Positions 25,401 to 35,127 of a stretch of 64,000 nucleotides of DNA are shown piece by piece; within the stretch, counting starts at the first letter, position 1, and each line of letters starts with the position of its first letter. The DNA is taken from the NCBI GenBank assembly GCA_944474755.1, contig OX104112.1:24950460-25014459 (forward strand), given 5' to 3'. A model generated the notes under the pieces. That model searched no databases and was not told the DNA's origin. It saw nothing but the letters and a program-made list of their open reading frames with translations. Origin of the DNA: Limnoperna fortunei. Lineage: Eukaryota; Mollusca; Bivalvia; Mytilida; Modiolidae. The position numbers and the translations under genes are program-made.

Positions 25401-28400
25401 ATTTTTTTAAAGAATTCATAATTCCAATTATTGCAAACATTAACATAAAATTGTGTATCACAACTTTTTTATCATAATACGACATAAAGAAATATTTCGT
25501 GCACCTTCTCAACAAATATTATACTTGGTAAAGAAAAACAATACCTGGATGCTGGCTTTTTCCTTTCTTCTTAACACAGCAAAGAAGGTTTTTTCCTCTT
25601 CTTCTTCTTCTTATTATACCGTAAATAAGTAATGTTAAAAAACCAGCACCTCCCGCAATTCCAACTACACTTCCAACTCTGGTATGTTAAAAAAAATGAT
25701 GGTGACTGATCTTACTGTTAACAGAGTGAAATGATATGCTTTTACTATTATTATAACTTATTATGCCCTAGTATTTTTCTTTCCCTTGCATGATTTTTTA
25801 ATGATTTGGGGGACTTTTAGCAAATGCTAAACGTAAATAGTATATAGACATATTTTATGTACTTTGACCAAAATTACAACATGCGCGATAAGGTAATATT
25901 CGCAAATACGTGTCAAATGTCCCAGTAAAAATGCAACTGCAAGAAAGTCTTGATTTTTAATGTAGAGAGCATTAAAAACTTAGAGTTATTCGTTTTCAAT
26001 TATTGTTTTTCTTTTTAAAGTGACACTGGTTTGTCTATTTGTTTTGTATATCTTGAACATACATAATACAACGTTACATAGTGATATTATGTAACAAGTA
26101 CGTTTGATATAGAATGGAATTTAAAACAAAATAAATGAAATTATACATGTACTGTGGATTCGGAACGAAATTGCTTGGATAGATGTGTGAAAAACGTCCA
26201 ATTGATTGTCCATACAGACATGTTTTACACTATGGTTCTGTCATAAAAACATAGACGGATCAAGCCTTGGAGAGAATGATTTTCTTTTAAAATGTTTAAA
26301 ATGCATAGATATATATGGGTCTATTTTGAACTGCTCCGTTCAACTCTAGCCCTTTTAGTCCAAATATGAAGCAAAGTTGATTAAAAATTCTCAAAATAAT
26401 ACTGATATCGTTTTGGTCATAAATGTTAGGCGAAACTGTAATGATTTGTAATGAAACCATTTCGGCATGTTATGGACAAATTTCTATGTAATCCCTTAAA
26501 TTACAGTCCCTTCACATACCAAAAATAAAGCAGAGTACACTTTCAAAAAAATCAATCCGTTTATTTATTTTTTTTTTTTGTCAATATGGTTAAAACATCT
26601 TGGTTCTTATCTGGATACTTTGTTAACAAAGGGGGGCAACCAAATACACCACTAATATGAAAGACATAGGGACAAAATAAAAAATATACTAACATTGTTG
26701 GAGTATCATTTCTTGGGTCATTTTCTGAGGTTGATTTGTCTACAAAGAAATGTTATTTGTGCAAGGATTTATACGATATAACTTTCCGTTCCTGAAATTG
26801 AAATTTATAAATTTTGCAATACAACGTTATTTATTACTAATGTCTCAAATTGTGAGATATTATAATGACGTCCTCTACATTTTACTTCAAGGAGATGCAT
26901 TGTGTACAAAATAAAAATTAAATGGCTGATTAGTGTCACAAGTTATAGTACGCCAAATCAAATCCCACCCTTCTAGTTTTAAAGTCATTTTACAATACTG
27001 AAGAATTAGGGACGAAAAACAAAAAAGTAATAATAGTAGTATGTAACCCCAAACTATAAACTTGAACGTGACTCATGTTTTCTGCAGATGTTTGTGTGTG
27101 TCATATCAATAAAATGGAAGCAATAATATGTCTATTTGTGATCGGACTGAAATGTGTGCAGAAGAAAAATAGAAAATGCATAAATATGCTGCAACATGTG
27201 AAGAAAATATTCAAACGTTATACTTTACCATAAAATTAAAAACAATGTGATTTCAATACTTTCGAGACAAAATGTATTTTTTGCAATGTGCAAAATGATT
27301 ATTGACGAGAAAAATATGCACTGCATTAAACCTAATCACTGCTAATTATTTCGGTTCAATGTTTAAACAAGTTTCTACTGATTTTTTGAAAGATTGTTAA
27401 CTATCGTAATGATATGTGGGTTTTGATAAAGCACATATCGGATTCATTTTGCAACGAGTAAACGTTTGTTTATTCATGCATTATATGAATTCGTCTGCAA
27501 AAAAGATTGGGTTTCAAATCCTTAACAGGCACAATTTATTATTTTAAATCTGTGTATTAGAGTCTTCAATGGATAAATAATCCAATTTTAGATGTAATTG
27601 TCCCCTAAGTGTCCGAGAAGACGATTTTAAGCTTGTTTTTTAAACTAGGTCTTATTTTCGTGTTTGCGAGAATCGTCTATGAAATTCTTCAGGAAAGCCT
27701 GAAATACTGGTAGACGAAAGTAATAACAAAATATCGATCACCGAGAAAACTGTCAAAAAGGAATTACGCACATCAAAGTCCGAGAAATCGGCAAACTCCA
27801 GAACCAACATATAAAAATATTGTAAGTACAGCTAATGTTCTGACTTAGTACAGGCATTATAAAATGTAAAAGACAGGTTTTATGGCATGCCAACCTCCCG
27901 CTTGCATTACTGTAATATGTGAATTGGTTAGTAGCTTAAAATGGTTGGGCATCATATACCTTCAAAGTTTTTTGCAGATATAGTTGGTTCAGCTGCAGAC
28001 TAAAGTAACCTATCAGCTCTAATATCGATTTAGTAATGACAACTATCTTAGGTGGGACTTACAGTGTTAACGAAGGACCTTCTTTGTGAAGATTACATAG
28101 CTTGATGCATTGACAAAGCAGATTCAGGGAAGAAAATTAACGTGTAAATTGTAAAAAAGAGTTCAGTATTTTTTAAATGCAGAAGAAAGAAAACACATGG
28201 ATTGTTTGTTTAAATTTTAGCAGGAGGAAAAAGTTACTTACTGAAAAACACGTCATCGTAAAGTATGAACTTCCTTACAGATTTATCGTCATAGGTACAT
28301 TCATATGTCTTATTCAAGTCATTAATAGTAAAGTTTTTTATGACAAGCCTCATTCCACTCTCATCGTATGTTGCATCATATCTGTAATTTGGATCGATTT

Positions 28401-30665
28401 TCTGAATAAAAATTTTGATATCTATAAATATAGGATCACCGTCAACTGTCCATCCGGCATCTTTTGGGCAACACTTGTCAATCTTGCAAAACAATTGTAA
28501 ATTCTGCCCGTAGTCGTTCACTTTCCTCTCCACAACGATCGTTATATTTGGTTGACCTGAAAAAGTGCATTAATACACATATAAATACGTATATTAAACA
28601 CATTTCTAAATTTGCATAGATTTTTTAGTTAATATAGGTTCTTGTATACGTTGTGCAAGTGCAACAGTGTTTTCTGGAGTTTTGTTCTATGAGAGAAGTG
28701 ATATCTATGAATATATTTGTAGATGTATAATATAGTACAACCTTTTTCCATTAATCGAATAGCTGTGTGTTTTAATTTATTTGTGTAGTTTCGAAATAGA
28801 TGCGGATAACAACATATTCCCACTATTAGCAAATTACTAAGTTTCACACGATATCATTTCCTACTGTGGTTAGAAGTTAGAGGGGATTTACCTTTACCAC
28901 AGTGTTACTGTTCTAACTGGGACATGTTTAATACTGAGTAATTAGAATGATTACAAGAGCTCAATTCCCACAGCTGCTAGGAGGATGCCCGCTTAGGGTG
29001 GTGCTCTCGTTCGAGCTTGCATACAAAAACATGGAAACAACAAAAGCCGAAAGTCAAAGGATAATTACATATCTATGTAATTACATATCTATATTACGAC
29101 CAACATATGCAACAAAAACCAAAAAGACACAAAACAGAAAGTAGTCCAAACCAAATAACAATGACAACCATGGGTGCTCTCAAGTGCTCTGGACAAGTAA
29201 GCTGTGCCTGCCTCTACATGGACACCCGTCGAGAGTAACTTATTGTCATGTCTAGGAAACATTTTAATTATGGAAAAGGAAAGAGTATCTTTGACTCAGC
29301 GATAATATCCGATCTTATTTCAGAAATGGATTTCCCATAACGGTAAAGTCAAGTTGGCAAACATAGAATTTAACTTCAACCTAGGTTCAATTAACACTAG
29401 TTTTGTATCGTAGTAGTCAACAACATTGATCGGTCTAGAAAATCGGAATACCGAAGGAATGATCTGGCATAACGTATAAGTTGTGAAATGTACAAACAGT
29501 GATGCTGAAATCGACTAGCAATTGGAACGTTAAATTCATCAAATTCGTCGTAGAGACTAGTTTTTAGTTTTCCAGACTAGTTGTAGAAGTAGGTCTAAGT
29601 AAAGGACCGATATATTGATGGTGTCAAGTCCGTTTGGGTAGATTGATTGAAAATATTCATCGAATTTAAAATTGATCAGGGAAAAGACATACAAATAGAA
29701 AAATTTTTATAAATTAAAGTTTTGGACCAGTGTCTTTTCTTTTTTCTTCAGCATGCATTGTAGGAACAGTTTCGTAAGTGTACAAAAACAGGTAGACGAG
29801 GACAGTAGCACGCTAAATACCCATTGGAATACTCACAATCCTTTGAAAAACATATCTTCTAAACATGGCACATCTTATTGTTATTTTCGTCCTCCGCAAC
29901 ATCATATTTGTCGAACAAAGATTTAGCAGCATCAAGATTTCTTAAAACAAATGATTCTGTTGTACTCATAGATCTTCTTAAACGAGTGATTCTTACTTGA
30001 ATCAATTACCTCAAGTCCTTTATCTGATAGGACACTGTATCAAACACCTTTTCTTTCGTTTGTCTGGTATAGTCCTCTTTTTAATCCATCAATATTTTTA
30101 AGTTGCAATTCCAGTTGATTGATTAAGGTTCACGTCATTTCAGTGCTTTTGACAAAATATTACGGAGGCTTCCATTGGTAACAATGTTCAGATCTCCAGT
30201 TATCACGTGACCCGAAGGAACTGTATATGAATTGGGAGTTGTGGCAAGGGCAGACTATGCAAAAGGGTATTTTCATAGAACCTGCTGTCGAAAGCTAAAA
30301 TATCCGACCCTCCTCAATATTCCATAGTCTATGTTGGTAAAATTTCGATCTCATCCCCCCAGTTGATATATTGTTTTCAAAGTTTCTCGTACTAAATACA
30401 CTTGATGTACTGATCGCTGAAAGGTGAGCAATTTGTCAATTAATAATGTTTTTAAACCACTGATAAAATTACCATCAAAACGAAGTTTTTAAACAATTCG
30501 GTTTAAGATTGACTAACATTTTCAATTGCCATTGAGATGTTCTTAAATATAAGTATGAATATAAGTAATGGCAAAACTATTTACTGTTATTTACTTACCT
30601 TTTGCTCCATTAATATGACACAGAAATGGCAAAACCGCTACATGCATGCAAATAAATATATTCAT
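19140..30665 (-). CDS. Receptor gene 2: Ig-transmembrane receptor with two tandem death domains (8 coding exons)
   Basis: Model: exons 30665-30599, 28556-28242, 26739-26694, 25678-25545, 23135-23088, 22422-22384, 20981-20685, 19417-19140. All introns are GT-AG, all joints match in phase, and the total of 1224 bp gives 407 aa plus stop with no internal stop. Predicted order: signal peptide (1 to about 22), Ig domain (about 23-127), stalk, transmembrane helix (about 144-165) followed by five arginines, a 50-residue linker, death domain 1 (about 217-310) and death domain 2 (about 317-404). Death domains bind other death domains to build signalling complexes, so an Ig receptor that recruits adaptors inside the cell is the natural reading. 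That Ig and death-domain exons share one transcript is inferred from strand, order and phase. The last exon could instead be internal (see finding). Confidence 0.72.
20510..20540. repeat. (TA)n microsatellite
   Basis: Simple TA run in intron 7 of receptor gene 2. Confidence 0.85.
20685..20981 (-). CDS. Receptor gene 2, exon 7: death domain 1
   Basis: A 297-bp exon, phase 1 at both ends (acceptor CGTATTTTTATAG, donor GAGGATG|GTAGGT). It encodes EQQWRELFIKIGKEI, then EWKTVGRQLGLPDSEINSI, a central helix LQKWRDIKGSS, TKDMLIDCL and LKRVAEIVEKHF. This is the classic death-domain pattern with the conserved W in the fifth helix (QKWRD) and the LG turn. Any ATG-initiated frame here is short, so it is easily missed by ORF finding. 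It joins exon 8 in frame (G+AT). Confidence 0.85.
22125..22345 (+). repeat. tRNA-derived SINE in a receptor gene 2 intron
   Basis: Ordered SINE blocks: AAGGTAGTCGTTTACTA head, GAAGGTTGCGAGTCC near the B-box position, ATTGCCAGC, GGACGGGATTTTCTCC, CCTCAAATAAAATTTGACTC and AGCTGAAGTTGGCGTAAA. It is decayed and opposite in orientation to the gene. Confidence 0.65.
22384..22422 (-). CDS. Receptor gene 2, exon 6: cytoplasmic linker
   Basis: A 39-bp microexon between TTGTCATTGTAG and GTCAGCAAG|GTAAAA, phase 1 at both ends, encoding GGRPSFDLESQQ. Its end (QQ then a split codon at G|GT) copies the end of exon 5 (DDQQ), so the two small exons probably arose by duplication. Confidence 0.6.
22800..23040 (-). 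repeat. tRNA-derived SINE with RNA polymerase III boxes
   Basis: Read on the minus strand: AACCGAGTGATTAAGG (A-box region), GCGGGTTCGAGTCTCACTGC (B box), GGGTGTACTCGACTCCAAT, TTGATAGGTCAGGGTTTTC, CTCCGGGTACTCCGACTTCC and the end AAAGTGGCGTTAAACACC. It is near full length and lies in intron 5 of receptor gene 2. Confidence 0.85.
23088..23135 (-). CDS. Receptor gene 2, exon 5: cytoplasmic linker
   Basis: A 48-bp exon between TTTTTATTCAAAG and GATCAGCAAG|GTAGGT, phase 1 at both ends, encoding DEAAMKPLQHVDDQQ. It joins exon 4 (split codon G+TT) and exon 6 (G+AT) in frame. No domain is visible; it lengthens the tether between the membrane and the death domains. Confidence 0.6.
24100..24700 (-). 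mobile_element. 5'-truncated copy of an RT-encoding retroelement, C-terminus plus 3' UTR
   Basis: The minus strand holds an open 120-codon frame (24699-24337) with SIVNFPFIDSNI, YGVYISQLIRYYRS, YSDFLDRSLLLTAKLLKQG and KFYGRHDDLIDHYG, then a stop. This is the C-terminal tail of a reverse-transcriptase ORF family that I recall as very common in bivalve genomes; the class is not certain to me. Past the stop the 3' UTR runs to about 24105 and ends CGGTCGGTTTTCTTTGCTAA. It sits in intron 4 of receptor gene 2 in the same orientation. The clean open frame in the conserved part suggests moderate age. The element ends near 24640 upstream; the last codons of the frame may be host DNA. Confidence 0.75.
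25545..25678 (-). CDS. Receptor gene 2, exon 4: transmembrane helix
   Basis: A 134-bp exon (acceptor AACATACCAG, donor CATCCAG|GTATTG), entered in phase 2 and left in phase 1. It encodes a helix VGIAGGAGFLTLLIYGII, glycine-rich in its first half, then a strong stop-transfer RRRRRGK and a dicysteine LLCCVKKKGK that could be palmitoylated. The AGA run for the arginines is the visible (TTC)n tract near 25600. Confidence 0.75.
26694..26739 (-). CDS. Receptor gene 2, exon 3: extracellular stalk
   Basis: A 46-bp exon (acceptor ATTTCTTTGTAG, donor CAACAAT|GTTAGT). It encodes the polar stalk KSTSENDPRNDTPT with one N-glycosylation site (NDT). It is the only joint in the gene that changes phase (in 1, out 2), and exon 4 is entered in exactly that phase. 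Confidence 0.6.
27715..27965 (+). repeat. Interspersed repeat family D, copy 2
   Basis: Matches 11650-11905 in order and orientation (TAATAACAAAATA, CGGCAAACTCCAGAACCAAC, CAGGTTTTATGGCATGCC, CATCATATACC). It lies in intron 2 of receptor gene 2. Confidence 0.7.
28242..28556 (-). CDS. Receptor gene 2, exon 2: immunoglobulin domain
   Basis: A 315-bp exon, phase 1 at both ends (acceptor GCACTTTTCAG, donor TTTTTCA|GTAAGT). It encodes QPNITIVVERKV, then the B-strand cysteine LQLFCKI, a CCPKD loop with two more cysteines, the C-strand tryptophan AGWTVDG, YDATYDESGMRLVIKNFTI and the F-strand LNKTYECTYDD with the second canonical cysteine. Sites NIT, NFT and NKT may be glycosylated. Length and phases are the same as in receptor gene 1. 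Methionine 28533 is only an internal start; the exon begins at the splice acceptor. Confidence 0.88.
29030..30310 (-). mobile_element. Internally deleted, decayed copy of the RT-encoding retroelement
   Basis: On the minus strand, pieces appear in the order of a full element. First comes an N-terminal region (30290-29860) with words like SGHVITGDLNIVTNGS in split frames and an SLRRSMSTTES..DAAKSLFDKY block. Then the C-terminal region (29700-29270) reads YISQLIRYAR, RYSDFLDRS and YGKSISEIRSDI with stops. Then comes the 3' UTR (29240-29030), which matches 24290-24130. The catalytic middle of the RT is missing. It lies in intron 1 of receptor gene 2, in the same orientation. Confidence 0.65.
30599..30665 (-). 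CDS. Receptor gene 2, exon 1: start codon and signal peptide
   Basis: The minus strand reads ATG (30665-30663) then NIFICMHVAVLPFLCHINGA, a hydrophobic leader with a small-residue cleavage region, and breaks at the strong donor AAAAG|GTAAGT in phase 1, as exon 2 requires. The start context is AATATGA with A at -3. Exon 1 gives 22 codons plus one base. Confidence 0.68.
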
Positions 30666-30703
30666 ATTGGTACTGATGAAAACGAATTTCAGATATTGTA
30701 CTA

Positions 30704-30745
30704 CCTGAAAAAAAAACATTTAATTGGAAATTAATTTATAAAGAA
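30704..30745 (-). promoter_or_regulatory. 5' boundary region of receptor gene 2: TATA-like box and acceptor-like tract
   Basis: On the minus strand CTTTATAAATT (30743-30733) lies about 75 bp before the ATG and could be a TATA box. Between it and the ATG a T10 tract plus CAG (ending 30705) looks like a splice acceptor, which would make the ATG exon the second exon. The sequence supports either reading. Confidence 0.3.
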
Positions 30746-31494
30746 CAAGTCAGTCCTTTCATTAGTGCGGTAGTTTTTGTAAGAAATAAGTCGTATTTTT
30801 ATTTTCATATAAAAGATAAAGAACTATAAAAAAGCGTAAAAAAATGCCTATTTTGTATAAATTACCATTCAAAGAATGTCACAAGCTGCACATGTCCAAT
30901 ACATTCCTGGGCAACTTTATAGTAAACATATGTCAAATAACCACAAGGTTTCTTGCTAATTGATGTAGCTTGTAACTTGTATTAAAATGCACGGTAACTA
31001 GTGTCATAGGATTCAATCTAATTTTTTTTTTCGTTGAATGAGTTCAACCGCCCCCTCCCCGATTTGAAAAACGGGTAGGTAAACAGCAATTAGTGTCTAT
31101 CTGTCATATTTGTGTGTCTTCTACTTTTCTCGGGTGTTTTGAAAGATGTGTTTCACGGTAAACAATATGAAAATACTAGAACGTTTTGGATTTCCCATTT
31201 ATTATTTTTTCCCAAACACATCAGTTGTCTTATTAAAATTATCAGACATTTAATAAGAGTGCTAAAATCTGTTCCGGATAAGGGAAAAACAACATGTTTT
31301 AATGTAAAATAAATATGACTCTTACTTTGTGTATAAACACTAGAATATGTTGCTAGTATTGCCAGTCCAAAGGGATCAGACAATTATTTGAATAACACAC
31401 CTTAATATATAATTATATTTAATAACAAAGCACATAAATATGTGTAGCAAATATATTCACATGTATTTGTCGTTCAGTATAAGCTTGGACTTAT

Positions 31495-32580
31495 ATACTC
31501 ACTCAAAAAAGAAACGCAACATCTGATATTTTTTTTTTCATTTTTTGCAGACAAACAACCTATAAATGTTCACATATATATATGTTTCAGTTCAGGACAG
31601 AAGCAATCAGTAAAAGATAAAAATTGTAAATGACTGACGTGAACTGTATGAATTGTATACAGTGATTTACAGACCGTGAACAGTAAATTTACAGTCACTA
31701 TCAGTTTCTATCAATCAAATTTGAACTGTGTATGGTAATGTCAGTCCTTATTTGGGTTCATAGTGTACCCGGAATATATATATATCGGCCGAATCGAGGC
31801 CGGGTAATCACAGAATGCTGTTGCCAGTAAGTACAATGTTAATCGTGGCACAATTTCACGCCTTTGGAGATGATACCAGCAGCATGGTACTACGACTGAC
31901 CGACTACGTCGGAGCAACACTGAGACGCCAACACCGCCGAGCAAGGGTTAGATGGTGTACTGCCGTTCGTGTATGGAATTTACAGAACTGGAGTAGAGTG
32001 TGGTTCCTCGATGAGTCACGTTTTCAGCTACGAGAGTACAGGCACCGAAATGAACGTTTTGCGCAAAACTGTGTTGTAGAAAAAGGCAATTTTGGCGGAG
32101 GCTTTGTTATGATGAGGGCCGTTATCCCTTACGCACGAACACACAGCTGATACATATCCAGGGCAATCTTAACGCTGTTAGATATAGAGACGAAATTGTA
32201 CGGCCGCATTTATTGCCCGTATTCGACATTCAAAGAGAAATTTTTCAACACTACAATGCCCGACCACATACAGCACGTGTAATAGTAAATTTTAAGAGCA
32301 ACAGAATGTCAATGTCATCCGTTGGCCATCTCCGGGTCTTAAGCCAATTGAACATCTGTGGGATGAACTGGATCGGCACGTGCGCCAACGACAACCACCG
32401 CCACAAAATCTGCAACAATTAGAGCAGGCACTTCAGTATGAGTGGCAAAGGATACCGCGAGTTCGTACTCAACGTTTAATTGAATCCATGCCAAGAAGAG
32501 TAATGGCTGTGTTACAAGCAAATGGTGAGCACAACAGATACAGACATTTGTTTCGTGATTTATTTACAATATGAGACAAA
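31495..32580 (+). pseudogene. Dead Tc1/mariner-like DNA transposon
   Basis: The left end shows an inverted-terminal-repeat-like CTCAAAAAAGAAACGCAACA (about 31502). A degenerate transposase follows: an N-terminal helix-turn-helix piece YNVNRGTISRLWR, then HRRARVRWC, VWFLDESRF (first catalytic D), FQHYNARPHTARV, PIEHLWDEL (third acidic residue) and a C-terminus with QRIPRVRTQRLI, RRVMAVLQANGEHNRYR. The second catalytic Asp, normally in HDNARPH, is Tyr here. There are several frameshifts and an internal deletion between the two halves of the DNA-binding region and the catalytic domain. I cannot find the matching right terminus after 32574. It lies about 0.85 kb upstream of receptor gene 2. Confidence 0.85.
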
Positions 32581-32589
32581 AAGTTATAT

Positions 32590-34500
32590 TCAATTGGAAA
32601 AAACTGATCAACAAGAAGTGTGCCAATTTTCACATTTCTGTATCAATTATTTACGATAAGTCAAGGACATACAAATCCATATTGAGAACAACAGCAAACA
32701 AACACACAAACAAAAAACCAACATCAACTCCATTAAACATGGTGAGGAGCCCAGTTGATCTAATTGGGTAACCAACTTCTGCTCCGCGCGTGATTATAGG
32801 TTACAGGTATAATACAAGTGAACTGTCGACGAATATTTTGTTATTATTTAAATATAGATCGCACAGAAACATGTACTCAATAGCATAACTGTGACTCATT
32901 GACCGTGACGATCTTAAAATGTCAATGACCTTTCAATAGTTGGATATCGACAAGATCATATATAATACATGTTGTCTAAGTGATCACATACAACAATTAT
33001 GTTGTTGATGTTTAAGTACTGCATACATTCCTACATCAATTTACCCTATATTTTAAATTAATTTGTTTAATCAGCTTTAAACCTAGATTTGCTACAAGTC
33101 ACTTAGAATTGTTTTCTTTTATTGTCCAACTTATCTTAAAGATCTAATATAAATAATAGTGAATATCGCTTGAAAATCTAGCTTAAAATAAAAAACGTTA
33201 ACAATCATTTTTCTTTTCTTTTTTGTATTTTTCTTTGTCTTTTTCTTTTTTTTTGTGGATGATCTCGACTTTTTTATTTATATTCATCTTAAATGTATAT
33301 GCTCTTCTTTCAATTAACATTTTAATGAACGGACAAAATCAAACACCCAAGTTTCTCCAACGCCACTTTCCAAAATGAAAAAAAATGCGTGTTTGAAGCA
33401 TTTTTAATTATATTATTATAGTAGATTCTTATCCTTACCACAAAAGTACTGCTGAAATCCTATTGTTACGGGTATGTACTCAGAACTGCTTTATTTGCTC
33501 GGGTAATACCGATCATGGCTTGACATTAACGCTTGTCCGATTGCCCGCTCTATTTGCCGTGATGGCATATATAAGACAACTCTTATTTTCAGTGAAATAT
33601 ATGTGATATTTCATACGTTAAGTACGACCACTTGATAGGAAGATTAACAAAAACTTATTAAAACATTAGTGTGGGGTCATTGGGTACCAATTAGGGTCTT
33701 TCTACAAGTACCTGCAGTGGTTATGTCATCATTCGGGATCGAACCCTAAATATCAGTACTGCCAGCAAGCCCCTAAAGAAGTATTACGTTAGCTCAGTCG
33801 ATTTTGACTGACTGTATGCATAATTATATACCTACAAGAGCGCAGATCTATACCCTTGTCTTCCTGATGCGGAAGTCTTTTCACTTGACCAAAATTGAAC
33901 TTTTGATATTACAACACGGTTTAATAAATGTATTCGTACAATAAAACTTACTGTCACATTTAATCGTGATTATTCATCTGCTTAGTAAGGTTCTATAATT
34001 TACACGTCGCTTCAAAACAAAAATTGTAACCTTAATCTGCGTGCGGGAAATTCCTAGTTTCTCTTTTGGTTTAGAAAGCGCTATTTCGTGTAAGTGAACC
34101 CGAAATAGAGGTGAAGTAATATTCTTCTGTTGTTTTTTGATTGATTGATTGATTCATTCATTCATTCACTTTTGTAATTTTTTTATTTTGATTTTTTTGG
34201 TGACTACAATTAAAATAATCCAGTGATACATCTATTACTTAATTATTTGTATTTTTCATTCATATGCAAGTTAGGGACCCATCCGGCCATATTTCGCAAA
34301 ATGCATACAATCACATATACTTTGGGACGTACTTCACTACAATTTTTCACTACGCGTTCAATTCACTCAGTGCGTAATGGAAAGTATCCCCACAGAAATG
34401 CATCTTGGCAATAAATGTTTCATATATGATGGATATTCCTAAAAAAAGTTGATGCGTTATGAATGAGGATTTTGTTTAGTTGTACAGTTCGGGAAATTCT
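32590..34500. other. Non-coding AT-rich region
   Basis: No gene recognised. It contains a short tRNA-like B-box word on the minus strand near 33737-33750 and GATT/CATT simple repeats at 34136-34168. Confidence 0.5.
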
Positions 34501-34514
34501 GCAAATATAAGGTT

Positions 34515-34700
34515 ACTGGCACTGCTTACTCGTCCGGAGCACCTGAGTGCACCCATGGTTTTTATTGGGTTCGGGTTACTCTCTTTCTGTGTTTTATGTT
34601 TTTGGTTTTTGTGTTGTGTTTGTCTATATCCGGATTTGTAACTGTCCCTTGGCTTTTGGCTTTTGTTGTTCGGTCGGTTTTCTTTGCTATTTTCTTACTG
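34515..34700 (+). repeat. 3' UTR of the RT retroelement, solo 3' end
   Basis: Reverse complement of 24105-24270 with high identity: CTGCTTACTCGTCCGGAGCA, ACCCATGGTTTTTATTGGGT, TTGGTTTTTGTGTTGTGTTT and CGGTCGGTTTTCTTTGCTA. No coding part is present, as expected for a strongly 5'-truncated insertion. The 76-codon frame here is not a gene. Confidence 0.8.
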
Positions 34701-35127
34701 CTTACGAAATGGACGCATATGGGGAAATTATGATATTTTTTAACTTCATTTGCATAAAAACGCCATATTGGTTTTGACGTTACTTATCTCCTACATGAGT
34801 AAAAATAAGAAAAAAATTGTACTTTTTGTCTTCAGTTTTTACTGACTACTCTTCGTTATTGTTCCCATTTATTTGAACATTTATGTATGTAGAGTATTGT
34901 TACTAATGTAATTGCCCAAGGTTTTTAAATCTGGTTTTTATTATAAAATCCGACATGTTATTATTTATTCTCAAATGCTTCACTTTGAATGCATTTGTAC
35001 TGATTTTTTTAATAATTTAGATTTTGTCTAACTTGGGAAAGTGACTAGAGCTATCTTTCATTGCCTAGTATTTGTCATGAGTATCTTGTGATATTTTATA
35101 TTACAGGGATTTCGCTATATCTATCGA

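Noticed and set aside
28629..28847. Candidate signal-peptide exon for receptor gene 2 (KLSNLLIVGICCYPHLF)
   Set aside because: It begins with GTG, not ATG, and lacks a donor in the right phase; the exon at 30665-30599 fits both.
31300..31383. Hydrophobic stretch SDPFGLAILATYSSVYTQ before a GTAAGA donor
   Set aside because: No ATG and an in-frame stop just upstream, and no acceptor; a signal exon with better features lies closer to the Ig exon.
33737..33800. tRNA-like boxes (AGGGTTCGATCCC on minus, TTAGCTCAGTCG on plus)
   Set aside because: The two boxes are on opposite strands and no cloverleaf can be drawn, so this is not a tRNA gene; it may be a scrap of another SINE.
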